Shown here: positions 7,124 to 15,760 of the stretch, piece after piece
Layout: each line of letters opens with the position of its first letter
Position numbering within the stretch: the first letter of the stretch is position 1
NCBI GenBank assembly: GCA_934432595.1
Contig: CAKRYR010000019.1
Coordinates: forward strand, 1 to 31,614
DNA from: an uncultured Lachnospiraceae bacterium
GTDB lineage: Bacteria; Bacillota; Clostridia; Lachnospirales; Lachnospiraceae
Length of the DNA stretch: 31,614 nt
Direction of reading: 5' to 3'
Position numbers and translations under genes: made by a program
Notes under the pieces: generated by a model
What the model was told of the DNA's origin: nothing
The model's input: the letters and a program-made list of their open reading frames with translations, nothing else
Databases searched by the model: none

Positions 7124-7149
7124 ATACCACATATAAAAAACTCTGTCAA
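7121..7149 (-). promoter_or_regulatory. Sigma-A-type promoter of the AAA ATPase gene
   Basis: Minus strand: TTGACA (7149-7144), 17-bp spacer, TATTAT (7126-7121), about 50 bp before the ATG. The remainder of the gap to 7365 is AT-rich with no other clear feature. Confidence 0.75.
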
Positions 7150-7365
7150 ATTACTATATTATAGCATAATTAAGTATATTTTTAATTGCTTAGATTAATC
7201 TCTAAAAAATTTATATCATTACATAATCCATATGATTACCAATATATTATATATAATTCATTTCCCTGTTAAAAATTATAATCTACTTATTAATTTCTAA
7301 AATCTTTTTGTTAAATAATTAAATACAACAAATAAAATATAAATTTCCCCTAGATTAATATAAAT

Positions 7366-8562
7366 CTATATATGAAGATTACATTCTTTCATAATAGCAA
7401 CTATTTCATCTTTATATTGGCTATTAGAATTAATAATTGCATTAATATTACTAATACCATTCTTAACAAGTTCCTTGTTGTGTTCAATTTTCTTCTTCAT
7501 ATCCATCTTTTCATTTTGAAGACGCTTTTCACATTCAGCCAATAACTTATCATTCTTAAAAGCCTTCATCTCGTCATTCCAAGCAAATCCATTAGTAATA
7601 TCAATTTTACTTAACTCATTAAGGAAATTTTTCTTTTGGAAATCCATCATCTCAGTATTCTTTTCATATCTGAACTTCCTATCCTTTTCCTTTAAATATC
7701 TATCCCAATAGACCTTTAATTCCCTACAATTATTAACGTCAAACTTTCTATGTACATATTCTACTAGTCTAACACTATTAACATACTTTATCTTTGTCTT
7801 GTTAAATAAACCAATAAGCTTATTTTCCTTTACTCTATTTGCTTCAAACTTATATGCATTTCTTCTTAAGGCATAAACTACATATAATGCATTAACCGCA
7901 ATAACACCAACTGTAATTAACACTGGTATCAATGAGCTTAATCTTTCTTGATATGCAAGAAAAGCAAATAATGCAAATAAAATAGCTGAGATACCTATAA
8001 GCAATCTTGTATAATACTTCAACAGACTTTTATTTGTTTCAAGTCTTTTTCTCTCATAATTAAGATTTCCTCTCTCACCCTCTAATTTATTCAAATCAGA
8101 CCTAATAGTTAAATATTCTTTCTCATATTCTTCAAGCTTCTTTATCTCATTTAGCATATTATTCTCATTTCTCTCTAATATAATATAATGAGCTGTATCA
8201 AGTGCTAACGTATCACTAGCCTTTTCATATTTCTGTCTTTCATTCTCTAAGCTTTCTACTTTAGTCGCAATATCAGATAACTTCTGCCTGCGCTCACTAC
8301 TAGCTCTTTTAATCTTTTCAATATCATTAATCTTATCACTAAGGACTGTAAATTTAATAATTTCTTCCTTTACAAACTTATTAGACTCAAGAATTTGATT
8401 ACAAATATCGCTCATCTTCTTATTTCGATATTTATCATTTTTCATCGCTTTTAATTCTTGCTTTGAGAGCTTACCATCTCCCAAAATCTCTTTTCTCTCA
8501 TCTTCAACCTGTACCTTAGTTGTATCTTCTTTTTTCTTTCTCTTAAAAAACTTAAAAAACAT
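7366..8562 (-). CDS. Two-TM coiled-coil protein of the DUF5716/5717 cluster
   Basis: A 398-residue protein that I cannot assign to a named family. It starts with a basic patch (MFFKFFKRKKK), then a heptad-rich charged helix from about 30 to 180 (many E/K/L, e.g. KVESLENERQKYEKA). Two adjacent transmembrane helices follow (about 186-203 and 209-231) with only a few residues between them. A second helical, charged region runs from 232 to 398. Both long helical regions are therefore on the same side, most likely cytoplasmic, giving a hairpin anchor. AGGTGA lies three bases before the ATG. It is the last gene of a four-gene unit, separated from the TPR gene by a 176-bp structured spacer, and may tether the complex to the membrane. 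Confidence 0.75.
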   Translation of the reverse strand: MFFKFFKRKKKEDTTKVQVEDERKEILGDGKLSKQELKAMKNDKYRNKKMSDICNQILESNKFVKEEIIKFTVLSDKINDIEKIKRASSERRQKLSDIATKVESLENERQKYEKASDTLALDTAHYIILERNENNMLNEIKKLEEYEKEYLTIRSDLNKLEGERGNLNYERKRLETNKSLLKYYTRLLIGISAILFALFAFLAYQERLSSLIPVLITVGVIAVNALYVVYALRRNAYKFEANRVKENKLIGLFNKTKIKYVNSVRLVEYVHRKFDVNNCRELKVYWDRYLKEKDRKFRYEKNTEMMDFQKKNFLNELSKIDITNGFAWNDEMKAFKNDKLLAECEKRLQNEKMDMKKKIEHNKELVKNGISNINAIINSNSQYKDEIVAIMKECNLHI

Positions 8563-8573
8563 ATTTCACCTTT

Positions 8574-8587
8574 CTGTTCTAGGGACG
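8574..8587 (+). repeat. Isolated TTCTAGGGACGA foot motif
   Basis: TGTTCTAGGGACGA on the plus strand, 12 bp upstream of the start of the coiled-coil gene (which is on the minus strand). It is identical in type to the 5' feet at 29644 and 31218. Between it and the hairpin at 8679 lie further small stems (TACTAG with CTAGTA, TTACG with CGTAA), so the whole 8574-8738 spacer is highly structured. Confidence 0.6.
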
Positions 8588-8678
8588 ATGATGTTAATTT
8601 ATTATTTTACCTACTTAAACTTGTAGCAAATACTAGCTTACGTCTATAGCGTAAACCACTCTCCTAGTAGAGTTTGTA

Positions 8679-8738
8679 GTAGGCAGACAAAATTATAATA
8701 GATATTATCCTGACACCCTATTATAATTTTGTCGTCAA
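8679..8738 (-). repeat. Footed hairpin directly after the TPR gene stop
   Basis: Perfect 16-bp arms, GACAAAATTATAATAG (8686-8701) and CTATTATAATTTTGTC (8718-8733), with a 16-nt loop. On the minus strand the 5' foot TTGACGA abuts the TGA stop codon, and the 3' foot is TCTGCCTACTAC. No U-tract follows, so it does not look like a standard terminator, and it lies inside an apparent operon. Confidence 0.75.
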
Positions 8739-9584
8739 TCATAAACACACAGATCGTTTACGCTTATAGTCAAGTTTCCAGTCGCCAATCATTTTATCAA
8801 TAGCTTCATAATATTCATTGACACGTCCTTCATGTTTTAGATTGATTAATCTATCCACCATAATATATTTTGAACTAGATTTTGCTTCACGTCCAAGACG
8901 AAGGAAGCGCTCTTCTATGTCAATAATAGTATCATTCTTAACATTATAATTCAATAAAGCATCTTCATATTCTTCATCTCTCTTATCAAGCTTTAAAGCA
9001 CATAGATAATGAATTAAAGACTCCTTATTATTATTCTTTGCATATGCATCTTTAAAACACTCCGCTGCTGCACTAAAACTAGATACATTCATTCTAACAA
9101 TGCCCAAATTATGAATTATATTACCATGGTCTTTGCTATCTAACTCATTTATCTTTGGTGACTTTAATATAGATTCATATTCCTTTAATGCTAAAGAGAA
9201 ATTCTTATACTTCATATAATTGTCAGCCTTCATCTTACGTCTAAGTAGTATAGGCATTCCCTCTAATGAATCCATAATCTCAATAAGTGACTTTATTTCC
9301 TTCTCATTATAATAATCTGCACTACAAAATATAGTAACAACAATATCCTTTAAACTATTCTTATGTAATAACATATCTGATATTTTTTCACTTAGCTCAT
9401 CCATTTCTAATTCTTCCCTAAGCCAAAATACCAAATCATCATCAAATATTTCTTCTGTTATTATGTAAATATTGTTATATATATAATAACATAGTTCTTC
9501 AATTGTATATATGTTTGTTCCAGTTAATTCAAAATAAAATGGATTTTCTGCCTTAACTGTATTACACAAAATTAAACTGCTCAT
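8739..9584 (-). CDS. TPR-containing protein of the DUF5716/5717 cluster
   Basis: A 281-residue soluble protein without signal peptide or membrane segment. The N-terminal part (about 14-110) contains YFELTGTNIYTIEELCYYIY, a motif I associate with clostridial proteins found beside DUF5716/5717, but with no known function. Residues about 118-200 form two or three TPR-like helix pairs (KADNYMKYKNFSLALKEYES, then NIIHNLGIVRMNVSSFSAAA). The C-terminus is basic. GGAGG precedes the ATG, and the stop of the upstream actin-like gene is only 12 bp away, so the two are probably cotranscribed and coupled. A scaffold or adaptor role is inferred from the TPRs alone. Confidence 0.75.
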   Translation of the reverse strand: MSSLILCNTVKAENPFYFELTGTNIYTIEELCYYIYNNIYIITEEIFDDDLVFWLREELEMDELSEKISDMLLHKNSLKDIVVTIFCSADYYNEKEIKSLIEIMDSLEGMPILLRRKMKADNYMKYKNFSLALKEYESILKSPKINELDSKDHGNIIHNLGIVRMNVSSFSAAAECFKDAYAKNNNKESLIHYLCALKLDKRDEEYEDALLNYNVKNDTIIDIEERFLRLGREAKSSSKYIMVDRLINLKHEGRVNEYYEAIDKMIGDWKLDYKRKRSVCL

Positions 9585-9596
9585 ATTTCCTCCAAT

Positions 9597-10865
9597 TTAA
9601 TTAAAATCAAGTATCTTCTCCCATATTCTATTAGTTGATTTATAGAATTCTCCGAATCCTAAATCCTTAACTGTAATCACACATACCTTAGGATTTAAAT
9701 ACCTAACTCTCATTTTAACTCTAGTTGTTTTATTTGGCCTTGCAGTATTTAAATCTAAATACATAATATGACTAATCTTAGTATTTTTAAAATCATCTCT
9801 TATAACAATCTCTATTTCATTAAGATTATCTAGAATAAATTCATAGGTTTTATCTGCTTCATACCAAGGAGTAGCAGTCTTAATAAAAATCAATTCTTGT
9901 TGCTTAGCCTCACAATAGGCATTTACTGATATAGCAGTTGTAACCATATCTTCGCTTAAGAAAACATAATCTGCAAATTTACTTGGATCAACACTAATCC
10001 TAGCCGCATAGCAAGCACCTTCTGAAAATAAGTTAATTCCTTTAAATATTCTTTTACCATGTCCGAATATTCCTAACGTATCATTAACCCATTTACCAGC
10101 CATTCCTTTTCCTGTTAAATAAACTGTAGAAATAATCTGTTTATGTATAGCATAAGATGCAATATTTCTAAATTTTTCTTGTATCTCTTCCTCAGATAAT
10201 TCATTTAGCATCTTAAAATTCATTTCTTCTGAGAAATCCTTAACTGATACACTAACAGTAATAGGTCTATGTTTTCTATCTACACTAATTTGATAATACT
10301 TCAATCCTAACAAACCATAGTCAAACAAAGCCACATCATTCATCCATAATTCTTTCTTCTGATTCAAAGCATAATAAAGAAAACTTTGGGAATGATTTTG
10401 AACCGAAACTCTATCTTTATTAATTCCCACCTTCTCTAATGCTTCAAAAATAGCTTTTACTAATACAATATCTGTCTTAGTAACGCAAACAACAAGTTGT
10501 TGTATTGATTCATTAGGATGATATCTTTTTATCAAACTTAATGTCTTTCTAAAATATATTGATAATAGTTCAACTGGACTCATCCAATTATCTAAAATCT
10601 TTACATTTTTATTTCTAATGGCAGCCTCAACAATATTAGTAATTAATATAGCCTTTCCTTCTTTGGCCGCTCGAATTGCCTCATCAGCTATCATCCACTC
10701 TTTAGTTTCCTTATTTATTGCCATTACTGTATCTAATAATTCCTTATCACTATCATAGTCAAACTTAATAGTTTCAGGTCCATATGTATTATAATTAAAG
10801 CAACTTATCTGGGTATAGTCATTACTTAAATCGTATCCAACTAACAAATTACGTTGTTCCTTCAT
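9597..10865 (-). CDS. DUF5716-like divergent actin/Hsp70-fold protein
   Basis: A 422-residue protein that I recall as DUF5716. Its motif order matches the ASKHA (actin/Hsp70/sugar kinase) fold. A phosphate-1-like LLVGYDLSNDYTQISCF is at 7-23 and a connect-1-like segment (LVVCVTKTDIVLVKAIFEAL, then SVQNHSQSFLYYAL) at about 124-167. A phosphate-2-like FDYGLLGLKYYQIS is at 181-194, an adenosine-motif-like TVYLTGKGMAG at 247-257, and a connect-2-like NLFSEGACYAARI at 278-290. The acidic residues Asp12 and Asp182 are kept, but the glycine-rich loops are degenerate, so nucleotide binding may be weak or lost. Residues after about 310 form a separate, beta-rich C-terminal domain. No signal peptide. 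It lies between the giant solenoid gene and the TPR gene. Confidence 0.75.
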   Translation of the reverse strand: MKEQRNLLVGYDLSNDYTQISCFNYNTYGPETIKFDYDSDKELLDTVMAINKETKEWMIADEAIRAAKEGKAILITNIVEAAIRNKNVKILDNWMSPVELLSIYFRKTLSLIKRYHPNESIQQLVVCVTKTDIVLVKAIFEALEKVGINKDRVSVQNHSQSFLYYALNQKKELWMNDVALFDYGLLGLKYYQISVDRKHRPITVSVSVKDFSEEMNFKMLNELSEEEIQEKFRNIASYAIHKQIISTVYLTGKGMAGKWVNDTLGIFGHGKRIFKGINLFSEGACYAARISVDPSKFADYVFLSEDMVTTAISVNAYCEAKQQELIFIKTATPWYEADKTYEFILDNLNEIEIVIRDDFKNTKISHIMYLDLNTARPNKTTRVKMRVRYLNPKVCVITVKDLGFGEFYKSTNRIWEKILDFN

Positions 10866-10928
10866 AAGCCCATTGCTTCCTTTCCGTAATACTAAAATTA
10901 TTCTCTATTCCATATCTCAACTAATGAA

Positions 10929-13900
10929 TTATAAAATTTTGAACATTTTCTCTGCCAAATAATCTGTTATAACAAGAGTTTTCATTGAATCAATTAACGT
11001 TCTTTCCTCATTCATATTTCTACTAATAAGCATTAAATTAATTCTATTATATCTTGTCTCATCATCTGTATCACATTCGTCTACTAATATATTATTACTC
11101 TCAGTAACACTGATATCTTCATCATTAGCCTCTACTATGTAATATTGAAGATTGTCTTCATAGAATAGAATAAATTCCTTTACACGTATTCCATAAAATA
11201 CATCCTCCATATTTTCTGATGAAAACTTCAATTCATCCTCACCATTCTCATCTAAACTATAATGTATTGTAACCTTAGACTCTGGATCAGTAATATACTG
11301 CACATAATACTTATCTGCTATATATTCAGGCAATGTTGTAAATTTAGCAAATGCCTTGAAAAATGGAAGTATCTTCTTTTGCTTAACAAAATACTCTATA
11401 CTCTTATTCACAAATAATTTTTCATTATCAGTCAAATAATCCTTAGTTGAATAATACTTTAATAATGTCATAGCCATCAAATCATTACCAGAAGTATTCA
11501 ACTCACCATATAATATTGTAAAGAAATCATCATCAAGAACTCTATCCCTCACTAAATACTTATATGAATTATACATCAAGTATGCTTTAACTACCTTCTT
11601 ACTTGTATAATGTTTATAAAATGATTTAAATATAGCAAAGGAATTTGGAACATAACTCTCTGCAAATAACATTTGAGCTATAATATTTTCCTCTAAAATA
11701 GCAGTATCTATACTATCATATTGCTTACAAGCCTTCCATAACTTGTACATTTTTCTCGTTGAGCCTTGATATTTATCTGACAAATAATTTAATATCGTCT
11801 CTGTTGCCTTACCCTTTTCAAATACATATGAACATATTCCTAATACTATGTCCTTATATTCCTCAAGTTCAATAGTAGCAGAAGCTAATCTTTCTAATCG
11901 ATTAACTGGAATATTGCTATATCCATATGTAAGAATAGCATCCAATGCTTTCTCTTTAAATCCTCTTAATATCATATACTCAATAACATAACTTCTTTGT
12001 TTTGGACTCATTCCATCAATATCAATCATCTCTAGATATTTATCTAATAAATCCAATTCGTTATTTTCATATGTATATTGAATTAAATCATATAAATATT
12101 TCTTTTTATATTCACTGCTAAGATGTGGTACTCGAATAACTTCTTTCTCTATTACCTTTCCTTCTACATCTTCACGATAATAATTATCAACTCTATCTTG
12201 TAAATATAGTATAAGCATACCATCTGTCTGATTATACTCAAAACACTTGTCTATCAATGCAGATGCATTAAATAATTTTTTTAATGTATAGAAATTATTC
12301 CTAACATATCTGTTACCATCTTTATCTACCAAGAAAATCTCTGCTGATTCGGTAAATACATTAATTTGGGCTTTTCCATTATTAAACTGAACATATTGTT
12401 CAATAACAAGGGCCTTATGTACAACAACTGCACCTACATACTCAGGTCTATAACATGAAATATCATATTTAAACATAACGTATGGTAAGTCTTTAGCAAT
12501 ATTCTCATCTACCATATCCTTAGTGATTATTTCCTCATATATTACTTTCAAATTCTCATTAATAACATGTTGCTTAAGCTGTCTCATTGCAAATTCTCTA
12601 ATCTGAGGCAAATATGTTTCATACATGTGCGGATTATTTTCCTTATTTTTTATTACAAATGCATATAAAAATGCCTTCTTATTATCAGCTAAGTTGCTAT
12701 TATAAGTAAAATACAACAATAATGGTTCTAGTAAGGGTTCATTACTAGATTCATCGTAAGAATACATATAGCTTTCATATAGTTGTGTAATCTTTAGTTG
12801 TTCTTCTACACCTAGCTTGTACCATTTAAAATACATTGGACCACACATCTGTGCTTTTATAAGCATAGTACATATAGCCGTAAGAATTTCCTTCTGCTCA
12901 TATTTGCCATATAGAACTGCCAAAGATTTATATACTAATGAGTTAAAATCTTTTAACCTTGTAGCTAAAGTCGCATAAGCTATAGCTAATTCTCTAGATA
13001 CACAGCCTCTTTTTGTTGCCCAATTTAATATTTGAATTTCATATTCTCCAAGGTTACGTAACAAAGAGTAATCTTTATTAAATACTGTGCATACTTCATA
13101 ATACATAATTGGACTTGTGCAACCTTTTTTAAACTGTTCCTTAATAGCCTTTACTTTATTCATATAATTAGAATCATATTTTTTATCTAAATAAAGTAAC
13201 ATCCATAAAATTTGCCAATCATTATCAACATTTTCATAATAATTAGTAATTGTCTTTATAGCTATCTTAATATAATCAGGATCATCATTTGTCAATGTCT
13301 TAAGATACATATAACCACATCTTGATAAAGCCTCTACCTCATCACTATCATTAAATTTTTCCTCAAAATCTTCTAACAATTGCTTTGCTCTTTCTTTTTG
13401 TCCTGATGCTATGTACAAATGCACTCTAAGTAATTGATCAATATCATCTTGTTCATAAGAACATAAATTATTAGTTATTTCCTCATTTTCACTCAAATAT
13501 TTATCTAAATTAATATTTCCCATTCTAAAATCTAGATAATTCTTAATAAACTTATATCTATATTCTTTTAACTTAATTTTCTCTGTTTTAACATATCTTT
13601 TTTCATTATTACATACAACATCAATTACTTGTTTATCAGTATTGCTCTTAATAATAATCTGTGCCTGATTCTTTCCTGTTTTCATAAGCTCAGGATTAAG
13701 ATAGAATTCTAATTTACACTTATCAGCTACAAAATCTTCATTATGAATTAAGTGTTTATCAAAACTAATAAACTTAGCAGTTGAGCTAACTTCATATTCA
13801 CAATATCCCCAATCTTTTTTCTTAAGAGTAATCTTATCTTTAACAGCCGCACCATGTAATTCAAACTCAAAATGATCTTTATTAATCTCAACAACAATTG

Positions 13901-14465
13901 GAGTTTTCTTTCTTATAGCTACCAAAAATTCTTCTAATGCAATATGTTTATTATTGCTTTTTATAAGACTACGATAAATAAGTTCTGTCTTAATATCTTT
14001 ATTAATAAGCACTCTTTCAAAACGTGGAGATAAGAAAATCTCCAATGCCTCATCTGGTTCACTTTTAGCTAAATTGGTAAACTGAAATAAATCCCTAATT
14101 TCTCCAAGTGAACTGTCAAATTTTGGATGTCTAAGAGTAATATTAAAAGGTACCACTACTTCATTGCAATTAGTTACAATAGTAATATTACCCTTAATTT
14201 CTTGTTGACCCTCTGTACAATTTACAACTTTATATTTCAATTCATTCTTTATTCCTGCAAATGAATTATTCTCTATCTTTACAAATTCATGACTAGAATA
14301 TGCTACACCTTTTAAAAATGTATTATTCTCAGTTAAAATTTCTAGAACTCCTTCATATGTCTCACCATATTCTACTTCTAAATTAATTTTCTCCATTGAG
14401 AGAATAACATTATCTATATTATATTTAAAAATACCTCTATTGTATTCATCTAGTTTACTATTCAT
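10929..14465 (-). CDS. DUF5717-like giant Ig/solenoid protein
   Basis: The 1178-residue protein is the first gene of the four-gene unit; I recall the family as DUF5717. The N-terminal 300 residues look like two or three beta-sandwich modules (e.g. LEVEYGETYEGVLEILTENN, then EIKGNITIVTNCNEVVVPFN). From about 310 to 1020 it is almost entirely helical with TPR-like periodicity (DQLLRVHLYIASGQKERAKQ). A beta-rich C-terminal domain of about 120 residues ends the protein. No TM segment or signal peptide. The start is ATG 14465, with AGGTGA five bases upstream. An upstream in-frame ATG at 14522 overlaps the -10 box and cannot be in the message. A scaffold role is inferred. Confidence 0.82.
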   Translation of the reverse strand: MNSKLDEYNRGIFKYNIDNVILSMEKINLEVEYGETYEGVLEILTENNTFLKGVAYSSHEFVKIENNSFAGIKNELKYKVVNCTEGQQEIKGNITIVTNCNEVVVPFNITLRHPKFDSSLGEIRDLFQFTNLAKSEPDEALEIFLSPRFERVLINKDIKTELIYRSLIKSNNKHIALEEFLVAIRKKTPIVVEINKDHFEFELHGAAVKDKITLKKKDWGYCEYEVSSTAKFISFDKHLIHNEDFVADKCKLEFYLNPELMKTGKNQAQIIIKSNTDKQVIDVVCNNEKRYVKTEKIKLKEYRYKFIKNYLDFRMGNINLDKYLSENEEITNNLCSYEQDDIDQLLRVHLYIASGQKERAKQLLEDFEEKFNDSDEVEALSRCGYMYLKTLTNDDPDYIKIAIKTITNYYENVDNDWQILWMLLYLDKKYDSNYMNKVKAIKEQFKKGCTSPIMYYEVCTVFNKDYSLLRNLGEYEIQILNWATKRGCVSRELAIAYATLATRLKDFNSLVYKSLAVLYGKYEQKEILTAICTMLIKAQMCGPMYFKWYKLGVEEQLKITQLYESYMYSYDESSNEPLLEPLLLYFTYNSNLADNKKAFLYAFVIKNKENNPHMYETYLPQIREFAMRQLKQHVINENLKVIYEEIITKDMVDENIAKDLPYVMFKYDISCYRPEYVGAVVVHKALVIEQYVQFNNGKAQINVFTESAEIFLVDKDGNRYVRNNFYTLKKLFNASALIDKCFEYNQTDGMLILYLQDRVDNYYREDVEGKVIEKEVIRVPHLSSEYKKKYLYDLIQYTYENNELDLLDKYLEMIDIDGMSPKQRSYVIEYMILRGFKEKALDAILTYGYSNIPVNRLERLASATIELEEYKDIVLGICSYVFEKGKATETILNYLSDKYQGSTRKMYKLWKACKQYDSIDTAILEENIIAQMLFAESYVPNSFAIFKSFYKHYTSKKVVKAYLMYNSYKYLVRDRVLDDDFFTILYGELNTSGNDLMAMTLLKYYSTKDYLTDNEKLFVNKSIEYFVKQKKILPFFKAFAKFTTLPEYIADKYYVQYITDPESKVTIHYSLDENGEDELKFSSENMEDVFYGIRVKEFILFYEDNLQYYIVEANDEDISVTESNNILVDECDTDDETRYNRINLMLISRNMNEERTLIDSMKTLVITDYLAEKMFKIL

Positions 14466-14520
14466 AATTTCACCTATCCACGAAACAATGTTGATTACTC
14501 CCCTAAAATTAGTTATAATC

Positions 14521-14550
14521 ATTATAGCACTGTTGTTACCAATTTATCAA
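14521..14550 (-). promoter_or_regulatory. Promoter of the DUF5717/5716 gene cluster
   Basis: Minus strand: TTGATA (14550-14545), 18-bp spacer, perfect TATAAT (14526-14521). The predicted transcript start is near 14513, about 50 bp before the ATG at 14465. The divergent cvfB gene starts at 14653. Confidence 0.75.
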
Positions 14551-14652
14551 GACAAACAGTGACATACTTAGGAATATTTTGTCATTTTTTTACATTTATT
14601 AAGAAAGTTCGACGAAATCACATTCCATAAAGTCAGTGAAAGGACAGATATT

Positions 14653-15498
14653 ATGATTAAATTAGGTGAATTTCAACCTTTAGAAATTATCCAAAAAACA
14701 GAACATGGAGTATATTTATCTGAAAATAGAACTTCTACAGATAAAGTTCTTCTTCCAAAAAACCAAGTTGAACCTACTTTTAAAATTGGAGATAAAATAA
14801 ATGTATTTATTTATAAAGATTCAATGGATAGAATTATTGCAACAACTACTACACCAAAGATAGTAATTGGTAAACTTGCATTACTTGAAGTAGTACAAGT
14901 TACTAAAATAGGTGCTTTTCTAGATTGGGGACTTACCAAAGATTTATTACTACCATTTAAAGAACAATCTAAACCATATAAAGTAGGCGATAAAGTTCTA
15001 GTTAGTCTATATATTGATAAGAGTGAACGTCTCTGCGCAACTTCTAAAGTATATGACTTACTTAGAACTGATTCTTCATATAAGAAAGGCGATACTGTTG
15101 ATGCATTAATTATATCAATCAATCCTAAATTTGGTGCATTTGTAGCCGTATCAGATAAATATAATGGTTTGATTCCAACTAATGAATATAACACTCAATT
15201 GGAAATTGGTGATAGAGTTCAAGCCTTTGTAACAGAAGTTCGCCCAGATGGTAAAATTAATCTTTCCATGAGAAAAGACATTAATACTCAAATAGATGAA
15301 GATGCAGAATTAATCTTACGCAAACTTAAAGAAGCAAATGGTTTTCTACCTTTTAATGATAAAACTGATGCTGCAATCATTAAATCTGAATTTAATCTAA
15401 GTAAAAACTCCTTTAAAAAAGCCATCGGACGCCTATACAAATCTAGAAAACTTGAGATTAAAGATGACGGCATTTACTGTTCTAGAGACGATTTTTAG
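14653..15498 (+). CDS. cvfB: CvfB-family S1 RNA-binding protein
   Basis: A 281-residue cytoplasmic protein of the CvfB/YitL family, close to the usual 280-300 residues. Three consecutive S1-type OB folds can be read: about 1-60 (GEFQPLEIIQKTEHGVYLSE), 66-130 (LALLEVVQVTKIGAFLDWGL) and 140-205, ending in the typical RPDGKINLSMRKD. A winged-helix domain follows (215-275; FNLSKNSFKKAIGRLYKSRK). AAAGGA lies nine bases before the ATG. The family binds RNA and affects virulence-gene expression in staphylococci; the role here is unknown. The last residues (YCSRDDF) are encoded by a copy of the dispersed TTCTAGAGACGA motif, so the gene's 3' end has run into the repeat element. It is transcribed divergently from the DUF5717 cluster. 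Confidence 0.92.
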   Translation: MIKLGEFQPLEIIQKTEHGVYLSENRTSTDKVLLPKNQVEPTFKIGDKINVFIYKDSMDRIIATTTTPKIVIGKLALLEVVQVTKIGAFLDWGLTKDLLLPFKEQSKPYKVGDKVLVSLYIDKSERLCATSKVYDLLRTDSSYKKGDTVDALIISINPKFGAFVAVSDKYNGLIPTNEYNTQLEIGDRVQAFVTEVRPDGKINLSMRKDINTQIDEDAELILRKLKEANGFLPFNDKTDAAIIKSEFNLSKNSFKKAIGRLYKSRKLEIKDDGIYCSRDDF

Positions 15499-15755
15499 GT
15501 TGGAAGGGACGATTTTGAATAAAAAATTTCTATTTAAGGTTTCTTTTAAAGTGACGGTATAAAAATTATATATAGTCATTCAATTTTAGTGGACGCTCTC
15601 GCTTCGTTGCTTTGCCTAATAGTACTAAACTTGCACTTCGCTTTATAAGCTTGTGCTCGTTAAGTACTAAGGCACGCAAATACCACTCAAATTGAATACT
15701 ATATATAAATTTTTATTAACTGTTACCTTAATAGTCTTAAATAGAAACTAAAACA
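15478..15755 (+). repeat. Long footed hairpin between convergent cvfB and yvyF
   Basis: The whole gap between the two convergent genes folds as one nested hairpin. Foot TGTTCTAGAGACGA (15478-15491) lies inside the cvfB 3' end, and a second foot GGGACGA begins at 15506. Arms: 15527-15538 with 15736-15747 (TTTCTATTTAAG); 15551-15576 with 15698-15726 (foot GTGACGG opposite AACTGTTAC); then the 120-bp core. It may terminate or protect both transcripts, but the arms are AT-rich and irregular, unlike a simple terminator. Confidence 0.75.
15578..15697 (-). repeat. ~120-bp structured core repeat, copy 2
   Basis: Inverted relative to copy 1 at 107-225. The ends ATTCAATTTTAGTGG and CCACTCAAATTGAAT pair with each other. 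Where copy 1 has AAAGG/CCTTT, this copy has AGTGG/CCACT; where copy 1 has TAGCACT/AGTGCTA, this copy has TAGTACT/AGTACTA. Pairing is kept although sequence has changed. Confidence 0.85.
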
Positions 15756-15760
15756 CAAAA

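Noticed and set aside
9597..10865. Functional MreB/FtsA paralogue
   Set aside because: Motif order fits the superfamily only; glycine loops are degenerate and the C-terminal domain differs, so no direct naming as MreB or FtsA is justified.
14466..14522. Upstream ATG adding 19 residues to the DUF5717-like protein
   Set aside because: This ATG overlaps the TATAAT box and lies upstream of the expected transcript start; ATG 14465 has a proper Shine-Dalgarno site.
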